Shown here: piece after piece, positions 1 to 5,326 of the stretch
How positions within the stretch are numbered: the first letter of the stretch is position 1
Layout: the number at the start of each line of letters is the position of its first letter
From: Gammaproteobacteria bacterium
GTDB taxonomy: Bacteria > Pseudomonadota > Gammaproteobacteria > GCA-001735895
Assembly: GCA_029864065.1 (NCBI GenBank)
Contig: JAOTUD010000100.1
Location: 1-7,829, forward strand
DNA length: 7,829 nucleotides
Reading direction: 5' to 3'
The notes under the pieces: generated by a model
The model's database searches: none
Seen by the model: the letters and a program-made list of their open reading frames with translations, nothing else
Told to the model about the DNA's origin: nothing
Made by a program: the position numbers and the translations under genes

Positions 1-422
1 CGCGGGAACTGTACGCGAAGGGTTGCTACGAAATCTCTCTCGGCGATACCATCGGCGTCGGCACCGCCGGCAAGGCGCGCGACCTGGTCGACCTGGTCGC
101 CCGGGATGTCCCGGTAGCAAAGCTCGCGGCGCATTTCCACGATACCTACGGCCAGGCGCTCGCCAATATCCACGCGGTGATGCAGAGCGGGGTCGCGGTC
201 GTCGACAGTTCGGTCGCGGGTCTCGGCGGCTGTCCTTACGCCAGGGGCGCCACCGGCAACGTCGCCACCGAGGACGTCGTATACATGCTCGACGGCATGG
301 GTATCGCCACCGGCGTCGATATGGATCGGTTGCTCGACGCGGGTCGCTTCATCAGCGACTTCCTCGGGCGCGAACCGGTATCGCGCGCCGCCACCGCGCT
401 GCTGCGCAGGAAAGCGGGCTGA
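1..422 (+). CDS. mvaB: Hydroxymethylglutaryl-CoA lyase, C-terminal part (5' end outside window)
   Basis: The gene enters from the left edge; codons are in phase from base 3 and 139 residues are visible of a family length near 300. The enzyme cleaves HMG-CoA to acetyl-CoA and acetoacetate, the last step of leucine breakdown, in the cytoplasm. The metal-binding HFHDTYGQ segment lies at about 135-158, and the family signature [14 protein letters not shown] is followed by ATED. The Cys codon of GGCPYA at 231-233 is the catalytic loop Cys of the family, and the Asn of GATGN is a known metal-site residue. Both are intact, so the gene looks functional. The next gene starts 4 bp after its stop, so it is probably co-transcribed with the two genes that follow. 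The signature separates it well from the related homocitrate and isopropylmalate synthases. Confidence 0.93.
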   Translation, partial: RELYAKGCYEISLGDTIGVGTAGKARDLVDLVARDVPVAKLAAHFHDTYGQALANIHAVMQSGVAVVDSSVAGLGGCPYARGATGNVATEDVVYMLDGMGIATGVDMDRLLDAGRFISDFLGREPVSRAATALLRRKAG

Positions 423-426
423 CGCG

Positions 427-1005
427 ATGGGATTGCCCGCAGCCGCGAGCCGTGAGAAAAAACATCATCGCAAGATCGATTGCGAGGGATTTCAGCGCAG
501 CGACGGCCTCTGGGATATCGACGTGCACATGGTCGATACCCGTACCTACGATTGCACCTACGACGAGTTTCACCGCGACGGCCTGATCAGGGCCGGCGAA
601 CCGGTGCACGACATGTGGCTGCGCTTTACCATCGACCTCGACTTCCTGATCCACGACGTACGGGCCGCGTCCGACCACACCCCCTTCGGCGTCTGCCCTC
701 GTGCGGCCGGTTCGATGCGCGATCTCGTCGGGCTGCGCATCGGCCCGGGATGGATGAAGCAGGCGCGCGAGCGCATCGGCACCGATAGCAGCTGCACGCA
801 CCTGATGGACCTGCTCGGTCAACTGGCGGCGACCGCTTACCAGACGCTGCACGCGGCGATCGAAGAACGCGACGCGCGGCAACCCGGCCGCGCAAAGCCG
901 CCGATCCTGGATACCTGTCTAGCGCTGTCGAGCAGCGGAGAGGTAGTGAAGAATCTCTGGCCCGAGTTTTACCAGCCCAAACGCAACGAGGAAACCGAAT
1001 CATGA
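427..1005 (+). CDS. DUF2889 domain protein
   Basis: This 192-residue soluble protein has no signal peptide or membrane segment. It matches the DUF2889 family by its motifs: SDGLWDIDVHMVDT at residues 25-38, SSCTHLMDLL at 121-130, and a C-terminal LDTCLALSSSGEVV at 161-174 followed by WPEF. Cys123, His125 and Cys164 look like conserved polar residues, but no catalytic role is known to me and I assign none. The ATG at 427 is 4 bp after the HMG-CoA lyase stop with only a weak Shine-Dalgarno sequence, so translation is probably coupled. Its stop overlaps the next start as ATGA. Sitting between HMG-CoA lyase and a hydrolase, it may act in acyl-CoA or branched-chain acid metabolism; that is inference from position only. 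Confidence 0.85.
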   Translation: MGLPAAASREKKHHRKIDCEGFQRSDGLWDIDVHMVDTRTYDCTYDEFHRDGLIRAGEPVHDMWLRFTIDLDFLIHDVRAASDHTPFGVCPRAAGSMRDLVGLRIGPGWMKQARERIGTDSSCTHLMDLLGQLAATAYQTLHAAIEERDARQPGRAKPPILDTCLALSSSGEVVKNLWPEFYQPKRNEETES

Positions 1006-1670
1006 CCATCGCACTGGCCTTCGATATTTACGGCACGCTGATCGATCCGCACGGCGTGGTGACCGAGTTGCAGCATCACGTCGGCGATCGCGCCGCCGAG
1101 TTTTCGCGAGTGTGGCGTGACAAACAGCTCGAGTACACCTGGCGGCGGGGATTGATGGGTCGCTACCAGGACTTCGGCGTGTGCACGCGCCAGGCGCTCC
1201 AATACGCGAATCTGTTGCTGCAGACAAATCTGGACGAATCGGCCATGGCCTCGGTTATGCAGTCCTACCGAACCCTGCCGGCTTACGCCGACGTGCCCGC
1301 CGCGCTGGAATCCCTGCGCGCCGCCGGCCATCGGTTGTTTCCATTTTCCAACGGCACCGCGGAAATGGTCGGTGCGGTGCTCGAGCACGCGCAAATCCGC
1401 GAATTTTTCGAGGAAATAATCAGCGTCGACGAGCTGCAAACCTTCAAGCCCAGCCCGGAAGTCTACCGGCACGTGATCGATATTGCAGATACCGAACCCG
1501 GGAACTGCTGGCTGGTTTCGAGCAACGGGTTCGATGTCATCGGCGCCGTCTCGGCCGGGATGGAGGCGGCCTGGCTGAAACGTTTCGAAGGGGTCGTATT
1601 CGATCCCTGGGGCATCGATCCCACGCTGGTGATCCAGAGCCTCGACGAGCTCGCGCATAAGTTATCCTGA
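1002..1670 (+). CDS. Haloacid dehalogenase type II (L-2-haloacid dehalogenase-like HAD hydrolase)
   Basis: This 222-residue cytoplasmic HAD-superfamily enzyme has motif I FDIYGTLIDP at residues 7-16 with nucleophile Asp8, motif II FPFSNGT at 113-119, Lys149 in KPSPEVY, and SSNGFD at 173-178. Compared with residues known in Pseudomonas L-DEX YL (Asp10, Thr14, Arg41, Ser118, Lys151, Tyr157, Ser175, Asn177, Asp180), every one appears to have a counterpart at a constant offset of -2: Asp8, Thr12, Arg39, Ser116, Lys149, Tyr155, Ser173, Asn175 and Asp178. That supports a true type II dehalogenase (L-2-haloacid to D-2-hydroxyacid) rather than a generic phosphatase. GAGGAA at 988-993 is a good ribosome site 8 nt upstream, and the start overlaps the DUF2889 stop as ATGA. 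The natural substrate is unknown and may not be halogenated. Confidence 0.9.
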   Translation: MTIALAFDIYGTLIDPHGVVTELQHHVGDRAAEFSRVWRDKQLEYTWRRGLMGRYQDFGVCTRQALQYANLLLQTNLDESAMASVMQSYRTLPAYADVPAALESLRAAGHRLFPFSNGTAEMVGAVLEHAQIREFFEEIISVDELQTFKPSPEVYRHVIDIADTEPGNCWLVSSNGFDVIGAVSAGMEAAWLKRFEGVVFDPWGIDPTLVIQSLDELAHKLS

Positions 1671-1680
1671 CGCAACGACG

Positions 1681-1700
1681 GTCGGTCGTAATCGACCGGC
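1681..1700 (+). repeat. Inverted repeat just after the dehalogenase stop
   Basis: CGGTCG at 1683-1688 pairs with CGACCG at 1693-1698 across a TAAT loop. Adding a G-U pair and a G-C pair outside gives an 8-bp stem. It starts 10 bp after the stop codon of the operon but has no T-run, so it is at best a Rho-dependent or processing-type 3' end. Confidence 0.45.
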
Positions 1701-1723
1701 GCTAATACCGTTCCCGTGCGAGG

Positions 1724-1740
1724 CGGCGATACGATCGCCG
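1724..1740. repeat. Perfect 7-bp inverted repeat
   Basis: CGGCGAT (1724-1730) and ATCGCCG (1734-1740) are perfect reverse complements around a 3-base ACG loop. No T-run follows. Its role is unknown; it could be an RNA hairpin or a protein site. Confidence 0.45.
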
Positions 1741-1853
1741 ACGATGAAATTCCCGGTCGCGCTGCGTAGCTGCGCTCCCTGACGCGCTGCAACGCGTGGG
1801 GGTGGCGTCCGGTCGCCGTTCTGTATTGCAAAAACCTCGAAAAATCAATAGTA

Positions 1854-1863
1854 TGCGGTGCAA
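1854..1863. promoter_or_regulatory. Third, weaker TGC-N3-GCA element upstream of the phasin promoter
   Basis: TGCGGTGCAA here is identical over 10 bases to the core of the strong palindrome at 1870-1892, whose centre is 23 bp downstream. The outer bases (TA on the left, TA on the right) do not form the longer arms, so this is probably a low-affinity or auxiliary site for the same regulator. Confidence 0.4.
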
Positions 1864-1869
1864 TAATTT

Positions 1870-1892
1870 TTTTTGTTGCGGTGCAACAAAAA
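1870..1892. promoter_or_regulatory. Operator palindrome O1, putative PhaR-type site
   Basis: TTTTTGTTGC at 1870-1879 and GCAACAAAAA at 1883-1892 are perfect 10-bp arms around GGT. The site ends two bases before the -35 box. PhaR-type repressors of PHB producers are known to bind TGC-rich sites at phasin promoters, and the core TGC-N3-GCA fits. Assignment to PhaR is inference, since no phaR gene is in the window. The palindrome is followed by ATC rather than more than five T's on the + strand, so it is not a good terminator. Confidence 0.6.
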
Positions 1893-1894
1893 TC

Positions 1895-1923
1895 TTGACA
1901 ATGATATGATCAAGCCCTATATT
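1895..1923 (+). promoter_or_regulatory. Sigma70 promoter of the phasin gene
   Basis: The -35 box TTGACA (1895-1900) is a perfect consensus match. A 17-bp spacer leads to -10 TATATT (1918-1923), five of six consensus bases. The expected transcription start is near 1930, leaving a leader of about 63 nt. AT-rich sequence at 1862-1876 could act as an UP element. This is the strongest promoter in the window, as expected for an abundant granule protein, and two palindromes flank it. Confidence 0.82.
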
Positions 1924-1930
1924 ATGCGTA

Positions 1931-1947
1931 TTGTTGCAGTGCAACAT
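1931..1947. promoter_or_regulatory. Operator palindrome O2 over the phasin transcription start
   Basis: TGTTGC (1932-1937) and GCAACA (1941-1946) are perfect 6-bp arms around AGT, with a core one base different from that of O1. The site covers roughly +1 to +18 of the predicted transcript, where a bound protein would block initiation. Its centre is 58 bp from the centre of O1. Confidence 0.58.
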
Positions 1948-1992
1948 AAGGTTTTTAAATCCTTAAACTCAACTTGAACAGAGGAAATACCC

Positions 1993-2388
1993 ATGTACGA
2001 AGATTTCATGAAAATGGCTCAGGACAGCCTCAAGCCGGTGATGAAAATGGCAGAAAACAACACTGCTCTGGCAGTCAAGCTGATGCAGCGCCAGTCTGAA
2101 GGCGCGGCCGAGCTGATGCAAAGCAACCTGGCTCACATGCAGGCGCTGGTCGAAGTCAAAGACCTGAATGCAGCCGTCGAGATGCAACAGAAGTATGTCG
2201 AAACCCTGAATGAAAAGATGGTTGCAGCCGCCAGGGAAAATGTAGCCGCTATCGAAGCCGCAGTTACCGAAGCCGGCAAGATTTTCGAAGGCTCGCTGGC
2301 GGAAGTTCAGGCTCAAGCCAAGAAAACCGTGGAAAGCATCGAAAAGGAAATGAACAAGGCAGGCAAGGCAGCCAAGAAAGCAGCCTAG
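1993..2388 (+). CDS. phaP: Phasin family protein (PHB granule-associated)
   Basis: This 131-residue, almost wholly helical protein has no Cys or Trp and 11 Met. Its amphipathic heptad-like helices run through residues 1-115 (for example ALVEVKDLNAAVEMQQKYVE at 51-70 and AARENVAAIEAAVTEAGKIF at 79-98). The tail is rich in Lys and Ala (NKAGKAAKKAA). These traits and the length fit the phasin family, whose members coat PHB granules and control their number and size. A strong ribosome site, AGAGG at 1980-1984, lies 8 nt before the ATG. The gene has its own strong promoter with two operators and its own terminator, so it is probably a single-gene unit under granule-sensing control. Its base composition is clearly lower in GC than its neighbours. 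The thiolase and reductase downstream support the assignment. Confidence 0.9.
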   Translation: MYEDFMKMAQDSLKPVMKMAENNTALAVKLMQRQSEGAAELMQSNLAHMQALVEVKDLNAAVEMQQKYVETLNEKMVAAARENVAAIEAAVTEAGKIFEGSLAEVQAQAKKTVESIEKEMNKAGKAAKKAA

Positions 2389-2456
2389 TTTAGATCCGCA
2401 GGAAGCGTTTCGGCCCCGGCCTTAACAATGCCTTAGTTTTACTCCTCCAATATTTC

Positions 2457-2492
2457 AGGCCCGGCGGTATAATGCCCCCGGGCCTTTTTTTT
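2457..2492 (+). terminator. Rho-independent terminator after the phasin gene
   Basis: AGGCCCGG (2457-2464) and CCGGGCCT (2478-2485) form a perfect 8-bp GC-rich stem with a 13-base loop, followed by a run of eight T's (2485-2492). It lies about 70 bp past the phasin stop and 15 bp before the thiolase start. The loop contains TATAAT, described as a separate entry. Confidence 0.85.
2468..2473 (+). promoter_or_regulatory. Possible -10 box of a phaA promoter inside the terminator loop
   Basis: TATAAT is a perfect -10 consensus, followed by a GC-rich discriminator. A start near 2480 would give a leader of about 27 nt with AGGAAG at 2495-2500 as ribosome site. No good -35 box is visible at 16-18 bp upstream (best windows are CTCCAA and TCCAAT), so an activator or another arrangement would be needed, or the match is chance. 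Confidence 0.4.
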
Positions 2493-2506
2493 ACAGGAAG
2501 CTGAAA

Positions 2507-3685
2507 ATGACCAATGTTGTAATAGTAGACGCGGTTCGTACCCCGATCGGGGCCTTTGGTGGAGCCTTATCCTCGCTGCCGGCAAGCCATCTGGGCGCGC
2601 TGGTGATCAAGGCCCTGCTGGAACGCAACAAGCTCGCGGCCGACCAGGTCGACGAGGTAATCCTCGGCCAGGTGCTGACCGCCGGAGTAGGACAGAACCC
2701 CGCGCGCCAGGCCTCGATAGCGGCCGGTCTGCCGCATGAATGCCCGGCGATGACGATAAACAAGGTTTGCGGCAGCGGGCTCAAGGCCGTGCACCTGGCG
2801 GCGCAGGCGATCAAATGCGGGGACGCGGAGATCATCATTGCAGGCGGGCAGGAAAACATGAGCGCGTCACCGCACGTGCTGCCGAAATCACGCGACGGAC
2901 AACGCATGGGCGACTGGCAGTTGCGCGACAGTATGATTGTCGACGGGCTGTGGGATGCGTTCAACGATTATCACATGGGCGTAACCGCGGAAAATATCGC
3001 CAAAAAGTACCAGTTTTCGCGTGACGACCAGGACGCTTTTGCCGCGGCCTCGCAGCAAAAAGCGGAACAGGCGCAAAACGCAGGCGTCTTCGCCGACGAA
3101 ATAATTGCGGTCGAAATTCCGCAGCGCCGCGGCGATCCGGTCGTTTTCGATCGTGACGAGTACCCCAAACCCGGGACCACCGCCGAGGGCCTCGCCAAGC
3201 TACGCCCGGCGTTCGACCGCGAGGGTACGGTAACCGCCGGTAATGCCTCCGGTATCAACGACGGTGCCGCCGCCTTGCTGGTGATGAGTGCCGACAAGGC
3301 CGCCGAACTGGGCCTGACCCCGCTGGCGACGATCGCCGCCTACAGCAGTGCCGGGGTCGATCCCGCCATCATGGGCACCGGTCCGATTCCGGCGTCGAAG
3401 AAATGCCTGCAGAAAGCCGGCTGGAAGGTCGACGACCTCGACCTGATCGAATCCAACGAGGCGTTTGCCGCGCAATCGATGTCGGTTAACTGCGACCTGG
3501 AATGGGATACCAGCAAGGTCAACATCAGCGGCGGCGCGATCGCGCTGGGCCATCCGATCGGTGCCTCCGGCGCCCGCGTTCTGGTAACCTTGCTGCACGG
3601 CATGAAGCGTACCGACGCGAAGCGCGGGCTGGCGACGCTGTGTATCGGCGGCGGCCAGGGCGTGGCGCTCGCGGTAGAACGCTAG
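2507..3685 (+). CDS. phaA: Acetyl-CoA acetyltransferase (beta-ketothiolase)
   Basis: The 392-residue product has the length of classic PHB thiolases. It condenses two acetyl-CoA to acetoacetyl-CoA in the cytoplasm, the first step of PHB synthesis, and can also run in reverse. The acyl-accepting Cys88 sits in [14 protein letters not shown] is at residues 317-320, His349 is in [16 protein letters not shown] and Cys379 is in LCIGGGQG, so the Cys-His-Cys set is complete. The N-terminal thiolase domain covers about 1-265 and the C-terminal domain about 270-392. AGGAAG at 2495-2500 is 6 nt before the ATG. The reductase gene follows after 36 bp, which argues for a PHB role over fatty acid degradation (atoB-like), though the sequence alone does not decide this. 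Confidence 0.95.
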   Translation: MTNVVIVDAVRTPIGAFGGALSSLPASHLGALVIKALLERNKLAADQVDEVILGQVLTAGVGQNPARQASIAAGLPHECPAMTINKVCGSGLKAVHLAAQAIKCGDAEIIIAGGQENMSASPHVLPKSRDGQRMGDWQLRDSMIVDGLWDAFNDYHMGVTAENIAKKYQFSRDDQDAFAAASQQKAEQAQNAGVFADEIIAVEIPQRRGDPVVFDRDEYPKPGTTAEGLAKLRPAFDREGTVTAGNASGINDGAAALLVMSADKAAELGLTPLATIAAYSSAGVDPAIMGTGPIPASKKCLQKAGWKVDDLDLIESNEAFAAQSMSVNCDLEWDTSKVNISGGAIALGHPIGASGARVLVTLLHGMKRTDAKRGLATLCIGGGQGVALAVER

Positions 3686-3707
3686 AATATAAACCTAAAC
3701 CTAGATA

Positions 3708-3713
3708 AAGGAG
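3708..3713 (+). promoter_or_regulatory. Strong ribosome binding site of phaB
   Basis: AAGGAG lies 8 nt before the ATG at 3722, nearly a full match to the 16S anti-Shine-Dalgarno sequence. It fixes the phaB start. The 36-bp gap after phaA holds no terminator, so the two genes should share a transcript. Confidence 0.7.
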
Positions 3714-3721
3714 AGACGATT

Positions 3722-4444
3722 ATGGGCCGAGTAGCTCTAGTCACAGGCGGCACCCGCGGCATCGGTGAAGCCATTTGCCTGGCATTGAAAGATGCCGGAG
3801 ACAGCGTCGTCGCGACCTACGCCGGAAACGACGAAGCCGCGAAGAAATTCAGCGAAAGCACCGGTATCCCGATCTACAAGTTCGATGTCGGTAACTACGA
3901 TGCCTGCCAGTCGAAGGTGCAGCAGATCGAAAGCGATGTCGGTCCGATCGAAATACTAATCAACAATGCCGGTATCACGCGCGATGGCACGATGCACAAG
4001 ATGACCTTCGAGCAATGGAACGAGGTCATCCAGACCAACCTGACTTCCTGCTTCAACATGTGCCACGCGGTGCTCAACGGCATGCGCGAGCGTGGCTTCG
4101 GCCGTATCGTCAACATCGGGTCGATCAACGGGCAGGCCGGGCAATACGGCCAGGTCAACTATGCCGCGGCCAAGTCGGGCATCCACGGTTTCACCAAGGC
4201 GCTGGCCCAGGAAGGCGCGGCCAAGGGAATTACCGTCAATGCCATCGCGCCGGGTTATATCGCAACCGAGATGGTCAGGGCGGTGCCCGAGAACGTGCTG
4301 GAAAAGATCGTCGCGCGAATCCCGGTAGGCCGCCTCGGCGACGCCAGCGAAATCGCTCGTGGCGTCGTGTTTCTGACTGCGGACGATGCCGGCTTCATCA
4401 CCGGCTCGACGCTGTCGATCAACGGCGGCCAGCATATGTACTGA
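3722..4444 (+). CDS. phaB: Acetoacetyl-CoA reductase
   Basis: This 240-residue short-chain dehydrogenase/reductase is close to the usual 240-250 of PhaB. It reduces acetoacetyl-CoA to (R)-3-hydroxybutyryl-CoA, usually with NADPH, giving the monomer for PHB synthase. Visible motifs are the nucleotide-binding TGGTRGIG at residues 8-15, NNAG at 81-84, and the catalytic tetrad Asn106, Ser134, Tyr147 and Lys151 (YAAAK). GQYGQVNYAAAKSG and PGYIATEMV at 177-185 are typical of PhaB and the related FabG. FabG is the main alternative; location right after phaA favours PhaB. A strong terminator follows 26 bp after the stop, so this gene ends the phaAB operon. Confidence 0.92.
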   Translation: MGRVALVTGGTRGIGEAICLALKDAGDSVVATYAGNDEAAKKFSESTGIPIYKFDVGNYDACQSKVQQIESDVGPIEILINNAGITRDGTMHKMTFEQWNEVIQTNLTSCFNMCHAVLNGMRERGFGRIVNIGSINGQAGQYGQVNYAAAKSGIHGFTKALAQEGAAKGITVNAIAPGYIATEMVRAVPENVLEKIVARIPVGRLGDASEIARGVVFLTADDAGFITGSTLSINGGQHMY

Positions 4445-4468
4445 CGCGCGTTGCGAAACAATGCTTCG

Positions 4469-4500
4469 AAGCCGGGTGTCGATCACCCGGCTTTTTTTTT
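4469..4500 (+). terminator. Rho-independent terminator after phaB
   Basis: AAGCCGGGTG (4469-4478) pairs perfectly with CACCCGGCTT (4484-4493) around a 5-base TCGAT loop. A run of nine T's occupies 4492-4500. This is a textbook strong terminator that separates the PHB genes from the lut operon. Confidence 0.93.
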
Positions 4501-4528
4501 GGCTCGGCCCTCGTTAGTTCTATAGAAT
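4499..4528 (+). promoter_or_regulatory. Candidate promoter of the lut operon
   Basis: TTGGCT (4499-4504) could serve as -35, beginning in the T-run of the preceding terminator. TATAGA (4521-4526, 16-bp spacer) or TAGAAT (4523-4528, 18-bp spacer) could serve as -10. The expected start at about 4533-4535 is only 3-5 nt before the lutA ATG. Both boxes are imperfect and no operator palindrome is clear, so this is tentative. Confidence 0.4.
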
Positions 4529-4537
4529 GTCCTGACG

Positions 4538-5326
4538 ATGGAAATTCCCGACACCAACAGTCCCTCAGACCAGCCCCACGTAGGGCTCTTCGTCACCTGC
4601 CTGGTCGATCTCTTTCGGCCTTCGGTCGGTTTCGCCGCAGTCGAATTGCTGCAGCGGGCAGGCTGCCGGGTCACGGTGCCGCGTGCGCAAACCTGCTGCG
4701 GGCAGCCCGCGTTTAACAGCGGCGACGATTGGCACGCAAAGCAGATCGCCATGCAGGTGCTCGATGCCTTCGAGGAATTCGATTACGTGGTCGGCCCCTC
4801 GGGTTCCTGTATGGGTACGATACGATGCCATTACCCGGAAATGTTTGCCGACGATAGCCGGCTGCTGCCGCGCTTCGAGGCGCTTTGCGCGAAGAGCCAC
4901 GAGCTGGTCAGTTTCCTGGTCGACGTACGCGGGGTCGAAGCGGTCGAGGCAAGCTTCGATCATTGCGTTACCTACCACGATTCCTGTTCGGCCTTGCGCG
5001 AGCTAGGTATCAAGGCTCAACCCAGAAAGTTGCTCGCCACGGTTGCCGGGCTGCACATCAGCGAGCTGCAGGGCACCGACATCTGCTGTGGATTCGGCGG
5101 CACATTCTGCGTCAAGTACCCGGAGATATCGGGGAGCATGGTCGCGGACAAGGTCGCCGCCGTCGCGGCGAGCGGCGCGGACACGCTGCTGTCCGGTGAT
5201 CTCGGTTGCCTGCTGAACCTGTCCGGCAAGTTAAGGCGCGAGGGCAAGTCCACCCGCGTCTACCATGTAGCCGAGGTGCTGGCGAACATGGCCGATGGCA
5301 AGTCGATCGGCGAGGGTGACGATTGA
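4538..5326 (+). CDS. lutA: L-lactate oxidation complex subunit LutA / LldE (Cys-rich Fe-S oxidoreductase)
   Basis: This 262-residue cytoplasmic protein belongs to the LutA/YkgE family, which with LutB and LutC oxidises L-lactate to pyruvate. FVTCLVDLFRPSVGFAAVEL at residues 18-37 is a family hallmark. Two CCG-type cysteine-rich modules are visible: Cys21, Cys53-Cys54-Gly55 (TCCGQPAFNSG) and Cys91; then Cys150 (TYHDSCSALRELG), Cys183-Cys184-Gly185 (CCGFGGTFCVKYPEIS) and Cys224. Such modules bind Fe-S clusters in related heterodisulfide reductase-type proteins. The ATG at 4538 has no clear Shine-Dalgarno sequence, and an in-frame stop at 4523-4525 rules out a longer start other than CTG at 4532. 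The first 14 residues extend beyond the usual family start. Its stop overlaps the lutB start as TGATG. Glycolate oxidase subunit GlcF is a less likely relative. Confidence 0.93.
   Translation: MEIPDTNSPSDQPHVGLFVTCLVDLFRPSVGFAAVELLQRAGCRVTVPRAQTCCGQPAFNSGDDWHAKQIAMQVLDAFEEFDYVVGPSGSCMGTIRCHYPEMFADDSRLLPRFEALCAKSHELVSFLVDVRGVEAVEASFDHCVTYHDSCSALRELGIKAQPRKLLATVAGLHISELQGTDICCGFGGTFCVKYPEISGSMVADKVAAVAASGADTLLSGDLGCLLNLSGKLRREGKSTRVYHVAEVLANMADGKSIGEGDD

Larger units (their letters stand above)
1671..1850. other. Non-coding stretch with several small inverted repeats
   Basis: I see no convincing gene between the dehalogenase stop and the phasin promoter; ORFs here are arginine-rich shadows. 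Four short inverted repeats follow one another: 1681-1700 (CGGTCG / CGACCG around TAAT), 1724-1740 (CGGCGAT / ATCGCCG around ACG), an imperfect one at 1759-1775, and 1782-1797 (ACGCG / CGCGT). None is followed by a T-run. They could stop transcription with Rho, stabilise the 3' end of the upstream mRNA, or be a worn repetitive element. The tract is GC-rich and changes to AT-rich near 1820. Confidence 0.5.

Noticed and set aside
23..586. Open frame of 187 codons on the + strand across the mvaB end and the DUF2889 start
   Set aside because: It is an out-of-frame, extremely Arg-rich translation overlapping two genes with clear family motifs.
969..1658. Long open frame of 229 codons on the minus strand opposite the dehalogenase gene
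   Set aside because: It mirrors a clear HAD gene whose motifs are all in the + frame; the translation shows no family motif. It is a codon-bias shadow of high-GC DNA.
1870..1892. Reading the 10-bp palindrome upstream of the phasin gene as a terminator of the upstream operon
   Set aside because: The stem is mostly A-T at its base, ATC follows instead of a long T-run, and the same core recurs at 1931-1947 and 1854-1863, which fits an operator much better.
1702..1947. Minus-strand open frame of 81 codons in the gap before the phasin gene
   Set aside because: It would begin inside the phasin operator region, has no ribosome site, and ends in an Arg-rich, low-complexity tail.
3686..3721. Tandem AAACCTA-like repeat between phaA and phaB
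   Set aside because: It is only about two short copies in a 36-bp gap and most simply is spacer in front of a strong ribosome site.
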